Source: Nocardioides albertanoniae
Lineage (GTDB): Bacteria > Actinomycetota > Actinomycetes > Propionibacteriales > Nocardioidaceae
DNA: 64,000 nucleotides
Assembly: GCF_006716315.1 (NCBI RefSeq)
Contig: NZ_VFOV01000001.1
Coordinates: forward strand, 1,656,501-1,720,500
Direction: 5' to 3'
The notes under the pieces were generated by a model. That model was not told where the DNA came from. It did no database searches and saw only the letters and a program-made list of their open reading frames with translations. This document shows positions 1 to 8,241 of the stretch, one piece after another. Numbering within the stretch: position 1 is the stretch's first letter; each line of letters begins with the position of its first letter. The position numbers and the translations under genes were made by a program.

Positions 1-119
1 GTCGACTCGGCCGAGAACGCGCTCGGCGTGCCGGTGGTCCGGGGCGCGGGCTCGGAGCCGCAGCCCGAGGTCGCAGCGATCACGAGGAGCGTGGCGGTCA
101 GGGCAGCCCGGGTCTGCAT
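1..119 (-). CDS. Lipoprotein, N-terminal fragment
   Basis: Only the first 39 codons lie in the window; the gene runs off the left edge. The frame opens with ATG at 119 and gives a charged n-region (MQTR), a hydrophobic stretch, and a lipobox-like TSGC ending at Cys20, followed by a Ser/Pro/Thr-rich linker. This is the layout of a signal-peptidase-II lipoprotein anchored outside the membrane. An upstream in-frame start is excluded by a TGA a few bases before. The mature domain is not visible, so no function can be assigned. It lies downstream of the phosphotransferase on the same strand with a 43-nt gap and could be cotranscribed. Confidence 0.6.
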   Translation of the reverse strand, partial: MQTRAALTATLLVIAATSGCGSEPAPRTTGTPSAFSAES

Positions 120-162
120 GCCCGTCAGTCCATCACGACGGACCAAGCGCGGCAGCGTCGGG

Positions 163-1122
163 TCACAGACGCCGAGCTGCCGCGCCGAGGAACCTCGCCG
201 ACTCCGTACGCCGGAACTCCTGCAGAGTCGGCAGGTTGACGTCGACGGCGGTGACCGAGCGCACGGCCAGATGGGTGCCGATCCCGACCAGCCACGTGGT
301 GACCGCCTCGTCGCCGATCCGCACGAGGGCCTCGGAGGAGGCCAGCGAGGCATCGAACCAGCCCTGGTCGACCCGCTCCAGCCTGGCCAGCAGCGGGTCG
401 ATCCAGTCGGGCCCGATCCCGGCGCCGCCCCAGTCGACGAAGACGATCTCACCGGTGGGCCGCTGCAGCAGGTTGTCGACCCGGATGTCGTAGTGGACCA
501 GCGTGGTCATCGGGTGCTCAGCGAGCGTGCGGATCTTCTTCGCCCAGCCGGCCGTGTCCGCACGCACCCACGCAGGCACGGGCGCGTCGGGGATCTCGGT
601 GAGGGTCTCCACGGAGTCGGCGAACTGCCGGAAGATCGAGTGCTGGCCGGTCAGCCCGGTGTCGTAGGTGCCGCCGCCGGTGGCGATCTCGCGCGGTGTC
701 CGCTCGCCCAGGACGACGCTGAGGTCGTCGGTCGCCTCCAGGAGACGGCCCATCACCACGTCGTCCGACAGGTCGGGATGGCGGCCCTCGACGTCCTCGA
801 GCACGAGAGCGACCCAGTCGCCGTCGTCGTAGGACGCCTCGAGCCGCGCCCACAGCGGGTGCTCGCCGATGAGGTCCAGCACGGCGATCTCGCGCCGAAA
901 CAGCGTCGGCGTGTGCGCGTTGAGGTCGGCGCCGACGGCCTTGACGAACGCCCTCGTGCCGTCGGCGCACACCACCCGGGTGGCACATCCGGGCGACATC
1001 CCACCGACCTGGTCGGCGTAGGAGACCACGGGCGAGCCGAGGCGAGCCTCGACCCAGCCGGTCACGGCCGTCGGGACGTCGGCGTAGGAGATGCGTACGC
1101 CGACTGCTCGGGGTGTGCTCAC
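163..1122 (-). CDS. Aminoglycoside-phosphotransferase-fold kinase
   Basis: Protein-kinase-like small-molecule phosphotransferase (APH/choline kinase fold) of about 319 residues. The catalytic loop reads HYDIRVDNLL near residue 209 (Brenner motif, catalytic Asp and Asn) and is followed by VDWGG, the metal-binding Asp segment. An N-terminal lobe carries FVKAVG with the ATP-site Lys. The substrate cannot be told from sequence: family members phosphorylate antibiotics, sugars, choline or other metabolites. I chose GTG at 1122, which has an AAGAAT hexamer six bases before it; an in-frame ATG at 1158 would add 12 residues with no better ribosome site. It is divergent from the flavoprotein at 1222. 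Confidence 0.8.
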   Translation of the reverse strand: MSTPRAVGVRISYADVPTAVTGWVEARLGSPVVSYADQVGGMSPGCATRVVCADGTRAFVKAVGADLNAHTPTLFRREIAVLDLIGEHPLWARLEASYDDGDWVALVLEDVEGRHPDLSDDVVMGRLLEATDDLSVVLGERTPREIATGGGTYDTGLTGQHSIFRQFADSVETLTEIPDAPVPAWVRADTAGWAKKIRTLAEHPMTTLVHYDIRVDNLLQRPTGEIVFVDWGGAGIGPDWIDPLLARLERVDQGWFDASLASSEALVRIGDEAVTTWLVGIGTHLAVRSVTAVDVNLPTLQEFRRTESARFLGAAARRL

Positions 1123-1221
1123 GACGTCATTCTTGTCGCCGCGATCGCCCGCGGCCACTGGTTATGCGTTGTGGCGTACGGACGTCGAACCAGCGCAATT
1201 TCGGTCAGGCGGGAGGTGCTC

Positions 1222-1719
1222 ATGCGGTGGTTGACTCGCCGTATGCGCACTGAACAGGTCCGGTTCCCGGAGGAGTACGGCACGCCGAGCGAGCTGCTGG
1301 CGTGGGAGGACGTACGTCGACGGCTGGTCGAGGCGAAACAGTTCTGGTTCGCCTTCCAGCGACCGGGGCGAAGTCCGCACGTGACGCCGCTGGACGGGAT
1401 CTGGTTCGACGACATGCTGGTCTACGGCGGCAGCCCGGAGACGTTGCACCGACGGCTCGCCGCCGAGCACCCGAAGGTCACGGTCAACCTGCCGGACCCG
1501 TGGAAGCTGGTGGTCATCGAGGGAGAGGTGCACGAGACGGCGTTCGCACCGGAGGTCGCCGAGGAGATCGCGGGCCTGCTGAACGCGAAGTATCCCGAGT
1601 ACGGCGAGAACGTCTTCGAGGCGAAGCACTACGCAGCAGGGGCACCGGTGGTGCGCCCACGCCGGATCAGGGCCTGGACATCCTTCCCCCAGGACGCGAC
1701 GGCGTACGTCTTCGACTGA
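1222..1719 (+). CDS. Pyridoxamine 5'-phosphate oxidase-like flavoprotein
   Basis: A 165-residue protein of the split-barrel FMN/F420-binding superfamily. The segment FWFAFQRPGRSPHVTPLDGIW is typical of strands 1-2 of PNPOx-like proteins ('phvtPl' substrate/flavin face), followed by VYGGSPETLHRRLAAEHP where these proteins contact the cofactor phosphate. Such proteins in actinobacteria bind FMN, F420 or haem; which one cannot be read here. The start is ATG 1222 because GGGAGG lies at 1211-1216. The open frame extends much further upstream, but that part is antisense to the phosphotransferase and is not coding. It is followed after 33 bases by the Nudix gene. Confidence 0.75.
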   Translation: MRWLTRRMRTEQVRFPEEYGTPSELLAWEDVRRRLVEAKQFWFAFQRPGRSPHVTPLDGIWFDDMLVYGGSPETLHRRLAAEHPKVTVNLPDPWKLVVIEGEVHETAFAPEVAEEIAGLLNAKYPEYGENVFEAKHYAAGAPVVRPRRIRAWTSFPQDATAYVFD

Positions 1720-1739
1720 GCCCGTCGGCTCGTCCGTTG

Positions 1740-1745
1740 TAGTCT
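1740..1745 (+). promoter_or_regulatory. Putative -10 hexamer of a leaderless Nudix gene
   Basis: TAGTCT lies seven bases before ATG 1753, placing a predicted transcription start on the start codon itself. No Shine-Dalgarno sequence precedes the gene. Confidence 0.45.
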
Positions 1746-1752
1746 CCCGGGG

Positions 1753-2199
1753 ATGCATTTCACCGACTACGACACCCGGGTGGCGGCCTACGCCGTCATC
1801 GTCGATGACGGCCGGATCCTGCTGAGCTGGTTCAACGGCAACCACCGCACAGACCCGGGCTGGACGCTGCCGGGAGGTGGCGTGGACTACGGCGAGCAGC
1901 TGCCCGCCGCGGTGGTGCGCGAGGTCAAGGAGGAGACCGGCTACGACGTCGAGGTCGGCGAGCCGTTGACCACCAACGTCTTCGTGGTGCCGTTCGAGGC
2001 CGGGCGACGGCCCTACCAGTCCACGCGGGTGATCTTCGAGGCGCGGATCGTCGGTGGCGTGCTGGGCACGCTGGAGGTCGGTGGCACCACCGACTTCGCG
2101 GAGTGGCTCCCGCTGGAGGACGCGGCCGCCACCTCAGAGTCGACCGCCGACATCGTCGGCCTGGGGATCGAGGCCTGGAAGGCTCTGACCACCCGGTAG
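1753..2199 (+). CDS. Nudix hydrolase
   Basis: A 148-residue Nudix protein that hydrolyses a nucleoside diphosphate linked to some moiety X. The full Nudix box GX5EX7REVXEEXGY spans residues 42-64, with the Mg-binding REVKEE intact, after the usual PGWTLPGGGVDYGE approach strand. No extra substrate-specificity domain is present, so it could be a housecleaning enzyme for oxidised or non-canonical nucleotides or an ADP-ribose/sugar pyrophosphatase. It sits just downstream of the PNPOx-like gene and is convergent with the cupin gene, whose stop codon begins one base after its own. Confidence 0.88.
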   Translation: MHFTDYDTRVAAYAVIVDDGRILLSWFNGNHRTDPGWTLPGGGVDYGEQLPAAVVREVKEETGYDVEVGEPLTTNVFVVPFEAGRRPYQSTRVIFEARIVGGVLGTLEVGGTTDFAEWLPLEDAAATSESTADIVGLGIEAWKALTTR

Positions 2200-2200
2200 C

Positions 2201-2728
2201 TCAGTCGACCCAGTAGTTGTCGTGGAGCTTGTAGAACTCCGCCATGTCGTCGGGGCCCAGCTCGGTGCCCTCGGCCAGCTCGCGCAGGCCCTCGAAGTAG
2301 CCCTCCCGGGGCGCACCCGGGGTGAAGTGGAGCAGCATCGAGGCGGGTGCGTCTGCGACGTTGCGGAAGCCGTGCAGGCCGCCGGCCGGCACGTGCACGA
2401 AGTCGCCGGCGCCCGCCGGTATCCACTCCTCGCCGTTGTAGATCTTCACCGTGCCGGTCAGCACGTAGAACGACTCGGCCACCGCGCGGTGGAAGTGAGG
2501 GCCGGGGCCGGACTCGTTGGGGCCGAAGTGCCAGCGGTAGAGCCCGTAGTCGCCGGCGGTGGTGGCGCCGGTGGCCAGATAGTCGACGGTGACGCCGCTG
2601 CGGGGATATTCGAGATCGGGAGCGGCGGAGCTGGGGCGGTGGTAGGCCGAGACCTCACCGGCCTCGCCGTCGTAGCGCTCGGGCGGATAGGGGACGCCTC
2701 GGGTCCCCATCGACTCTGGAAGTGACAT
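2201..2728 (-). CDS. Cupin-domain protein
   Basis: A 175-residue single-domain cupin. The first cupin motif is visible as PGPHFHRAVAESFYVLTG (metal-binding His-His-Glu) and the second as GDFVHVPAGGLHGFRN (final His). An N-terminal extension and a C-terminal helical segment flank the barrel. Cupins of this class can be dioxygenases, isomerases or metabolite-binding proteins, and nothing nearby fixes the role. ATG 2728 is used; an ATG at 2710 is an alternative. The gene is divergent from the kinase at 2783 with only 54 bases between the starts. Confidence 0.75.
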   Translation of the reverse strand: MSLPESMGTRGVPYPPERYDGEAGEVSAYHRPSSAAPDLEYPRSGVTVDYLATGATTAGDYGLYRWHFGPNESGPGPHFHRAVAESFYVLTGTVKIYNGEEWIPAGAGDFVHVPAGGLHGFRNVADAPASMLLHFTPGAPREGYFEGLRELAEGTELGPDDMAEFYKLHDNYWVD

Positions 2729-2768
2729 GGCCTCAACCTGCCCGATCCGGCCGGGGTTGGGAAGCGAT

Positions 2769-2774
2769 TAAGGT
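2769..2774 (+). promoter_or_regulatory. Putative -10 hexamer before the Hur-like kinase
   Basis: TAAGGT ends eight bases before ATG 2783 in the short divergent intergenic region shared with the cupin gene. A leaderless transcript is inferred. Confidence 0.4.
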
Positions 2775-2782
2775 GGCTGTCG

Positions 2783-3622
2783 ATGACGTGGCTCGACAGG
2801 CTTGCCGACGTGGCTCGCGACCTGCTCGAGGAGTGGTCGCTGAGGCCCGACGGCGAGCCGACCCACGGCAACACCGCCCTTGTCCTGCCGGTGCGCACCG
2901 CCGACGGCGAGGCCGCGATGCTGAAGGTCGTCCGGCCCCACTGGGAGGCAGAGCACGAGGCGCTGGCGCTGCAGGCGTGGGGCGGTCGCGGCGTCGTACG
3001 CCTGTTGCGGGCCGACCCGAGACGGTTCGCGCTGCTGCTGGAGCGGCTGCACACCGAAGACCTCAGCGAGGTGTGGGACGTGCAGGCGTGCGAGATCGTC
3101 GGCGGCTTCTACCGGCAGCTGCACGTGGCGGCTCCGCCGCAGCTGCGTACGTTGTCGGCCCAGGCCGCGCGCTGGGCGAGCGAGCTGGGGGAGAGGACCC
3201 GGCGGCTTCCGGCGCCGCCGCGGATGGTCGAGCAGGCGCGCGCGATCGCCCGCGACCTCGCCGCTGACGAGGCGACCGACGGACGGCTGGTCCACACCGA
3301 TCTGCACTTCGGCAACGTGCTGCGCGGTGATCGCGAGGAGTGGCTGGTGATCGACCCGAAGCCGCTCTCCGGCGACCCGCACTACGAGCTCGCGCCGATG
3401 CTGTGGAACCGGTTCGACGAATATGCGGGGCGGCTGCGCGAGGGTGTGCGCGACCGTTTCTTCGCGCTGGTCGACGCCGCCGAGCTCGACGAGGATCGTG
3501 CCCGGGCGTGGGCGATACTGCGGCTGATGGTCAACGTCAAGGGCGAGGTGGCCGAGAACCAGACGCCCGACAAGGAGTGGATCACCGCGATGATCTCGGT
3601 CGCCAAGGCTGTGCAGGACTGA
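2783..3622 (+). CDS. APH(6)/hydroxyurea-type phosphotransferase
   Basis: A 279-residue kinase of the streptomycin-6-kinase/hydroxyurea-phosphotransferase family (APH_6_hur). Visible elements are HGNTALVLPV (nucleotide-binding strand turn), AAMLKVV with the ATP Lys, LLLERL (hinge), the catalytic loop LVHTDLHFGNVL around residues 169-180, and VIDPKPLSGDPHYELAP, a signature of this family. Relatives inactivate streptomycin or hydroxyurea, but chromosomal copies in actinobacteria are common and their natural substrate is mostly unknown. A resistance role is therefore only possible. A run of 11-bp repeats starts directly after its stop codon. Confidence 0.8.
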   Translation: MTWLDRLADVARDLLEEWSLRPDGEPTHGNTALVLPVRTADGEAAMLKVVRPHWEAEHEALALQAWGGRGVVRLLRADPRRFALLLERLHTEDLSEVWDVQACEIVGGFYRQLHVAAPPQLRTLSAQAARWASELGERTRRLPAPPRMVEQARAIARDLAADEATDGRLVHTDLHFGNVLRGDREEWLVIDPKPLSGDPHYELAPMLWNRFDEYAGRLREGVRDRFFALVDAAELDEDRARAWAILRLMVNVKGEVAENQTPDKEWITAMISVAKAVQD

Positions 3623-3666
3623 TCTCCGGGCGGTCTCCGGGCGGTCGCCGGGCTGTCTTCGGGCGG
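3623..3666 (+). repeat. Four degenerate 11-bp tandem repeats after a stop codon
   Basis: Directly after the TGA at 3620-3622 come four abutting 11-mers: TCTCCGGGCGG twice, then TCGCCGGGCTG and TCTTCGGGCGG. They fill half of the space before the MOSC gene. No hairpin is formed, so a terminator role is not obvious. Confidence 0.7.
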
Positions 3667-3715
3667 CTCAGAAACTCGCGTGACCCACCCGGCGAGGCCG
3701 GGGGAGAATCGGGCC

Positions 3716-4360
3716 ATGCCCATCGTGCGAAGCGTCAACGTCGGTCCGTCCAAGCCCGCGGAGTGGGCGGGAGTGGGCGCCACCTCGATCGACAAGCACG
3801 CGACGCCGGGTCCGGTGCGGGTCGGTGCGGAAGGCATCGTGACCGACACCCAGACCGACCGGCGCTTCCACGGCGGCGAGGAGCAGGCGGTCTACGCCTT
3901 CGCCCGCGAAGACCTCGATCTGTGGGGCGCGCGCCTCGGCGCCGAGCTGCGCGACGGCCAGTTCGCCGAGAACCTCACCACCGAGGGCATCGACATCAAC
4001 GAGTCGCTGGTCGGGGAGCAGTGGCGGATCGGCACGGTGCTGCTGCAGGTCTGCAGCGTGCGTACGCCGTGCAACGACTTCAAGAACTGGATGGGGGTCT
4101 CGGGCTACGACAACTCCCAGTGGGTCAGGAGGTTCACCCAGGAGGCCCGCCCGGGGCCCTACCTGCGCGTGCTGGAGGAGGGCGAGCTGGAGGCCGGTGA
4201 CGAGATCGTCGTCGTGCACCGACCCGACCACGGCATCACCGTCTCCGACCTCTTTCGCGCGCTCAACCTCGACCGGACGCTGCTGCCGCGGCTGATCGGC
4301 ATCGAGGGTCTGGGTGACAAGCCGCGTGCCGTGGCCGAGCGCTACGTCGCGACCCGGTGA
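3716..4360 (+). CDS. MOSC-domain protein (YiiM-like)
   Basis: A 214-residue MOSC protein. After an N-terminal barrel strand (IVRSVNVGP) come DRRFHGGEEQAVYAF, DGQFAENLTTEGID and SVRTPCNDF, with the conserved MOSC cysteine at about residue 119. The C-terminal helices (PDHGITVSDLFRALN) match the 3-alpha domain of the YiiM group. MOSC proteins bind or transfer sulfur and molybdenum cofactor; YiiM-type proteins help reduce N-hydroxylated bases in E. coli, so a molybdoenzyme-linked detoxification role is plausible. The start at 3716 follows GGGGGAG; an upstream ATG in frame at 3680 lacks one. Its stop overlaps the GTG of the MFS gene (GTGA). Confidence 0.82.
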   Translation: MPIVRSVNVGPSKPAEWAGVGATSIDKHATPGPVRVGAEGIVTDTQTDRRFHGGEEQAVYAFAREDLDLWGARLGAELRDGQFAENLTTEGIDINESLVGEQWRIGTVLLQVCSVRTPCNDFKNWMGVSGYDNSQWVRRFTQEARPGPYLRVLEEGELEAGDEIVVVHRPDHGITVSDLFRALNLDRTLLPRLIGIEGLGDKPRAVAERYVATR

Positions 4361-5601
4361 GCATCAAGGCAAGCCTCTTCGTCCTCAAGGACCGCGACTT
4401 CGGCTGGTTCTTCGCCTCCCGGTTCGTGAACCTCGCCGGGTCGTCGATGTCGCACGTCGCGCTGGCGTTCGCGGTGCTGGAGGTCAGCGACTCGGCCTCG
4501 GCGCTGGGCTATGTCGTCGCCGCGCACACCATCCCGATGGTGGTGTTCCTGCTGATCGGAGGCGTGATCGCCGACCGGTTCCCGCGGCGGCTGGTGCTGC
4601 AGCTGAGCAACGTGGCCTCGGCGCTGACCCAGGCGGCCGCGGCCACCTTGATCATCAGCGGCCACGCCGAGATCTGGCAGCTGGTCGTGCTGGAGGCGAT
4701 GAACGGCACCGCCATGGCGATGGCCTTCCCGGCGATGCAGGGGATGGTGCCGCAGCTGGTGGCGAAGAAGGATCTGCAGCCCGCCAACCTGCTGCTCTCG
4801 ATGTCGCGCAGCACCCTGACGATCCTCGGCCCCTCGATCGCGGCGCTCCTGGTGGTCGGTGTCGGCGCCGGCTGGGCGCTGGCGGTCGATGCGCTGACCT
4901 GGCTGCTCGCGGCGCTCTTCCTGCTTCGCGTACGCATCCCGCCTCGGCCCGCGGATGCGGAGAAGACCTCGGCCCTCCAGGACCTGCGGGCGGGCTGGAC
5001 CTACTTCCGCAGCACCACCTGGCTGTGGGTCGTCGTGGTGGCGTTCGCGATCCTCAACGCGATCCAGTCCGGTGGCCAGCAGGTGCTCGGCCCGGCGTAC
5101 GCGAAGTCGTCCTCGATCGGCGTGGAGGGCTGGGGGCTGGGCAACTCCGCGCTGGCGGCGGGGATGCTCGTGATGACGATCGTGCTGATGCGGGCCACGA
5201 TCCGGCGTCCGCTGCGGGCGGGGATGTGCGGGATCATGGTGTTCGGGCTGCCGTTCTTCGCGCTCGCGCTCTGGCCGCAGACGGTGCCGTTCGTGGTGAC
5301 GATGGCGGTCGCCGGCGCCGGCATCGAGATCTTCAGCCTCGGCTGGAGCCTGGCGATGCAGGAGAACGTGCCCGAGGAGATGCTCTCGCGCGCCTACTCC
5401 TACGACGCGCTCGGCTCGTTCGTGGCGATGCCGGTCGGACAGCTGCTCTACGGCCCGCTCGGGGCGTGGTTCGGCGCACGGCCGGTGTTCCTGGCCAGCG
5501 GCATGCTCTATGTCGTGGTCTGTCTTGCCGTCCTCTCGGTGCCGTCGGTGGTTAGGCTGCAACGCGTCGAGCAACCTGCAACCGAAGGAACGCCCGCATG
5601 A
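4357..5601 (+). CDS. Major facilitator superfamily transporter
   Basis: A 414-residue integral membrane protein with about 12 hydrophobic segments. The loop GVIADRFPRR between helices 2 and 3 is the MFS motif A, and the overall pattern (FGWFFASRFVNLAGSSM at the start) resembles the EntS/enterobactin-exporter-like MFS_3 group. Substrate is unknown; efflux of a small molecule is the usual role. The GTG start overlaps the preceding MOSC stop and its own stop overlaps the ATG of the next gene, so the three genes form a translationally coupled operon. Confidence 0.85.
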   Translation: MSIKASLFVLKDRDFGWFFASRFVNLAGSSMSHVALAFAVLEVSDSASALGYVVAAHTIPMVVFLLIGGVIADRFPRRLVLQLSNVASALTQAAAATLIISGHAEIWQLVVLEAMNGTAMAMAFPAMQGMVPQLVAKKDLQPANLLLSMSRSTLTILGPSIAALLVVGVGAGWALAVDALTWLLAALFLLRVRIPPRPADAEKTSALQDLRAGWTYFRSTTWLWVVVVAFAILNAIQSGGQQVLGPAYAKSSSIGVEGWGLGNSALAAGMLVMTIVLMRATIRRPLRAGMCGIMVFGLPFFALALWPQTVPFVVTMAVAGAGIEIFSLGWSLAMQENVPEEMLSRAYSYDALGSFVAMPVGQLLYGPLGAWFGARPVFLASGMLYVVVCLAVLSVPSVVRLQRVEQPATEGTPA

Positions 5602-7361
5602 GTCTCAACACCGCCGCCGTCGACGAGCTCTTCGCTCAGCGTTTCGCGGAGAATCTGACCCCCGGCCTGGTCTATGGGGTCGTACGCGGCACCGAGCTGA
5701 TCCACTCCGGCGCCTTCGGCTCGACGACCCTCGGTGGCCCGGCTCCGGGTGTCGACAGCGTCTTCCGGATCGCGTCGATGTCGAAGTCGTTCACCGCCGC
5801 GGCGGTGCTGCTGCTGCGCGACCGCGGGCTGCTCGACCTCGACGAGGCGATCGCCCAGTATGTGCCCGAGCTCGTCGACCAGCCGCCCTACTCGCCGGAC
5901 TCACCGGCGGTCACGCTGCGGCTGCTGCTCTCGATGAGCGCCGGTCTGCCCACCGACGACCCGTGGGGCGACCGTCAGGAGTCGTTGTCCTACGACGACT
6001 TCGGCACCTTCCTCGACGGCGGACTCACCGTCGGGCGCGAGCCGGGCGTCGGGTTCGAATACTCCAACCTCGGCTATGCGCTGCTGGGCCGGGCGATCGA
6101 GAACGTCGTGGGCGGCTCCTCGCCGGAGGGAGCCAACCGTGACTTCATCGAGCACGAGCTGCTCGCGCCGCTGGGGATGACCGCTTCCGCCTTCTCGCCC
6201 GACCTCATCGTGAACCGGGTGCCCGGTCACGTGCCGCCGCTGCACCCGGCCTGGGCCGGCGACCGGCTCGAGGGGTCGAGGTCGTGGACCGAGGCGGAGC
6301 CGATCCCTTCGGGCTCCTTCGCGGCGATGGGCGGGATGCACTCCTCGGTGGCCGACCTGGCTCGCTGGGTCGGTGGGTTCGTCGGTGCCTTCTCCTCGGC
6401 CACCGACGCGCACCCGCTCTCGAAGGCGTCACGGCGTGAGATGCAGCAGATGCAGCGCTTCGGCTCGGTCTCGGCCACGCTCGCGCTCGAGGGGCCAGAG
6501 GCGGGTCTCGGCGCGGTCGCGACCGGCTATGGCTACGGCCTGATGGTCGACCACGACCGGCTCGGACAGTTCGTGCACCACTCCGGTGGCTACCCGGGCT
6601 ACGGGTCGCGGATGCTCTGGCACCCGGCGACCGGTCTCGGCGTGATCACGTTGTCCAACAGCACCTACGCCGGTGCTGCCCCGACGGCGGCGAACGCCCT
6701 GCGCCGACTGGTCGCCGAGGAGACCGCCGCCGGCGGGCCGCACCGTTTCTCGACGGTGGTCAAGGGCCTGCGGCCGCGGCTCGACTCGGCGCTGGAGGCT
6801 GCGATCGAGCGGCTGCGTACGTTCGACCCGGAGGGTGGTGAGGTGTTCGCGACGCCGTCGCTGTTCGCCGACAACGTCGAGCTCGACGCGCCCGATGTCC
6901 ACCGGCGCACCCAGATCAGCCAGGCGCGCGCGAAGGTCGGACTGCCGCTGGGCGGTGCGCCCTACGGCTACTTCTCCCGCTCCATGGGCGTCGCGCTGGC
7001 GGTCGTGCCGGCCGAGAAGGGCCGCTACGACCTCGAGGTGATGCTCTCCCCGGAGGCCGAGCCGCGCATCCAGACCCTGCGTGTCAGCGCCGTGCCCGAC
7101 GCCGACGAAGGCATGGTCGCCTGCGCACGCGCCGCCCTCGAGGACGACTCCCCGGTCATCGCCGCCCTGCGCGCCTTCGGTGAGCCCGAGCTCATCACCA
7201 CGCCGTTGTCGTGCGACGGTTCGTCGAAGGCCGACTTCCTCGTCGTCGCCGGCGCCACCTACTGGAAGGTCGCCGTCGCCTCCAGCGCCGTCGTCACCGC
7301 CCTCCCCTCCGCCGACCACCCCCGCCTCACCTACCTCGCCTCCGCACTCCGCGGCGGCTGA
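5598..7361 (+). CDS. Serine beta-lactamase-like hydrolase (class C fold)
   Basis: A 587-residue protein with a class C beta-lactamase/esterase domain in its first 380 residues: nucleophile motif SMSK at residues 60-63, YSN at 155-157 and HSGG at 328-331. There is no signal peptide, so it is probably cytoplasmic. The C-terminal 200 residues form a separate domain of unknown type. Enzymes of this group include esterases, D-aminopeptidases and peptidoglycan-related amidases, and real beta-lactam resistance is uncommon among cytosolic members. It is the last gene of the MOSC-MFS operon (ATGA overlap), and repeat array A begins 11 bases after its stop. Confidence 0.82.
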   Translation: MSLNTAAVDELFAQRFAENLTPGLVYGVVRGTELIHSGAFGSTTLGGPAPGVDSVFRIASMSKSFTAAAVLLLRDRGLLDLDEAIAQYVPELVDQPPYSPDSPAVTLRLLLSMSAGLPTDDPWGDRQESLSYDDFGTFLDGGLTVGREPGVGFEYSNLGYALLGRAIENVVGGSSPEGANRDFIEHELLAPLGMTASAFSPDLIVNRVPGHVPPLHPAWAGDRLEGSRSWTEAEPIPSGSFAAMGGMHSSVADLARWVGGFVGAFSSATDAHPLSKASRREMQQMQRFGSVSATLALEGPEAGLGAVATGYGYGLMVDHDRLGQFVHHSGGYPGYGSRMLWHPATGLGVITLSNSTYAGAAPTAANALRRLVAEETAAGGPHRFSTVVKGLRPRLDSALEAAIERLRTFDPEGGEVFATPSLFADNVELDAPDVHRRTQISQARAKVGLPLGGAPYGYFSRSMGVALAVVPAEKGRYDLEVMLSPEAEPRIQTLRVSAVPDADEGMVACARAALEDDSPVIAALRAFGEPELITTPLSCDGSSKADFLVVAGATYWKVAVASSAVVTALPSADHPRLTYLASALRGG

Positions 7362-7372
7362 CCCTTCCCTCG

Positions 7373-7505
7373 CCGAGGCGTCAGGTCTGCAGGCCGAAAG
7401 GTCAGGTCTGCAGGGTGAGGCGTCAGGTCTGCAGGTCGAGTGGGCATCTCGATGCCCACTCGACCTGCAGGAGTGACTCTTCGGCCTGCAGGAGTGACTT
7501 CTCGG
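7373..7505. repeat. Polar 21-bp repeat array around a palindrome, copy A
   Basis: Three abutting 21-bp units on the left (7373-7393, 7394-7414, 7415-7435) share the core GTCAGGTCTGCAGG. A 28-bp palindrome follows (7436-7463; arms TCGAGTGGGCAT and ATGCCCACTCGA, loop CTCG). Two units on the right in inverted orientation (7464-7484, 7485-7505) have, read inward, the core GTCACTCCTGCAGG. Left units are 'type 1' and right units 'type 2'. The CTGCAG next to the palindrome extends its stem to 19 bp. It lies between a stop codon and the LexA box of the SOS cassette. Confidence 0.95.
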
Positions 7506-7519
7506 CGACCTTGCTCTGT

Positions 7520-7535
7520 TCGAACAAATGTTCGA
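7520..7535 (+). promoter_or_regulatory. LexA (SOS) box upstream of the mutasome operon
   Basis: TCGAACAAATGTTCGA is a perfect palindrome and fits the actinobacterial SOS box TCGAAC-N4-GTTCGA exactly. It ends ten bases before the GTG of imuA', so LexA would cover the promoter. DNA-damage induction of imuA'-imuB-dnaE2 is the established behaviour in mycobacteria. Confidence 0.93.
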
Positions 7536-7545
7536 TACTTGCTGA

Positions 7546-8241
7546 GTGGGAGTGGTAGCGGGGATTGAGCGACACCAGAAGCTGGCGCAGATCGAGCAGC
7601 TTCGGTCGAAGGTGCGACGGCTGGAGCAGAAGCCGGGCATCGGCGCGGAGCTGGCTACGCACGAGGCGCTGGGCGGGGTGGTGCAGCTGCGGGCCGGCGG
7701 GACGTACGCGGTCGACTCGCTGTCACTGGCGATGCTGATGCTGGCGGGGCCTTCGGGGGTGGGGGAGTGGACCGCCGTGGTCGGGGTGGACGATTTCGGG
7801 GCCGAGGCGGCGGCCGAGACCGGGGTGTCCCTGGAGCGGACCATCCTGGTGCCGCGTCCGCAGGACTTCTGGCTCGAGGCGACCGCGGCGCTGGTCGATG
7901 TGACCACGGTGGTGCTGGTCCGGCCGACCGGTCGGGTCTCGCCGGGTGTAGCGGAGAAGATCGGTGCCCGGCTGCGCACCCGGGGTGCCGCGCTGGTCGC
8001 GCTGGGGGAGTGGCCCAGGGCAGACGTACGCCTCCGGGCGACCGAGCCGCATTGGGTCGGTCTGGGCAACGGCGCCGGCCACCTCCGGGCGAGACGGATG
8101 ACGGTCGAGGCAGCGCGCGGCACGGCTCCGCCGCGGCGTACGGCGCTCTGGTTCCCGGCCGAGGGCGGCGCCCTCAGGCCCGCCGGTGATCAGCGGGGCC
8201 TCGAATCCGTGGTCGACCTGCGTAAACAGGAGTCGGCATGA
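7546..8241 (+). CDS. imuA': ImuA'-like mutasome accessory protein
   Basis: A 231-residue protein in the position of the mycobacterial imuA' gene, ahead of imuB and dnaE2. It begins with a short charged helix (IEQLRSKVRRLEQ) and continues with a divergent RecA-like core (LSLAMLMLAGPSGVGEWTAVVG, TVVLVRPTGRVSP) that lacks an intact Walker A GxxxxGKT. In mycobacteria ImuA' binds ImuB and is needed for damage-induced mutagenesis. Start is GTG 7546; GTG 7552 is an in-frame alternative. Identification rests mainly on context and on the degenerate RecA-like core. The stop overlaps the imuB start (ATGA). Confidence 0.78.
   Translation: MGVVAGIERHQKLAQIEQLRSKVRRLEQKPGIGAELATHEALGGVVQLRAGGTYAVDSLSLAMLMLAGPSGVGEWTAVVGVDDFGAEAAAETGVSLERTILVPRPQDFWLEATAALVDVTTVVLVRPTGRVSPGVAEKIGARLRTRGAALVALGEWPRADVRLRATEPHWVGLGNGAGHLRARRMTVEAARGTAPPRRTALWFPAEGGALRPAGDQRGLESVVDLRKQESA

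Noticed and set aside
28..1190. Long plus-strand frame leading into the PNPOx-like gene
   Set aside because: It is antisense to the phosphotransferase, whose catalytic motifs are clear; the real gene starts at 1222 behind a GGGAGG ribosome site.
2191..2210. tRNA-like string GTAGCTCAGT
   Set aside because: It is formed by the end of the Nudix gene and the stop of the cupin gene; no cloverleaf or T-arm follows.
5598..7361. Antibiotic-resistance beta-lactamase
   Set aside because: Active-site motifs fit the fold, but there is no export signal and the KTG motif is replaced by HSGG; an esterase or peptidase is more likely. The hydrolase at 62288 was judged the same way.
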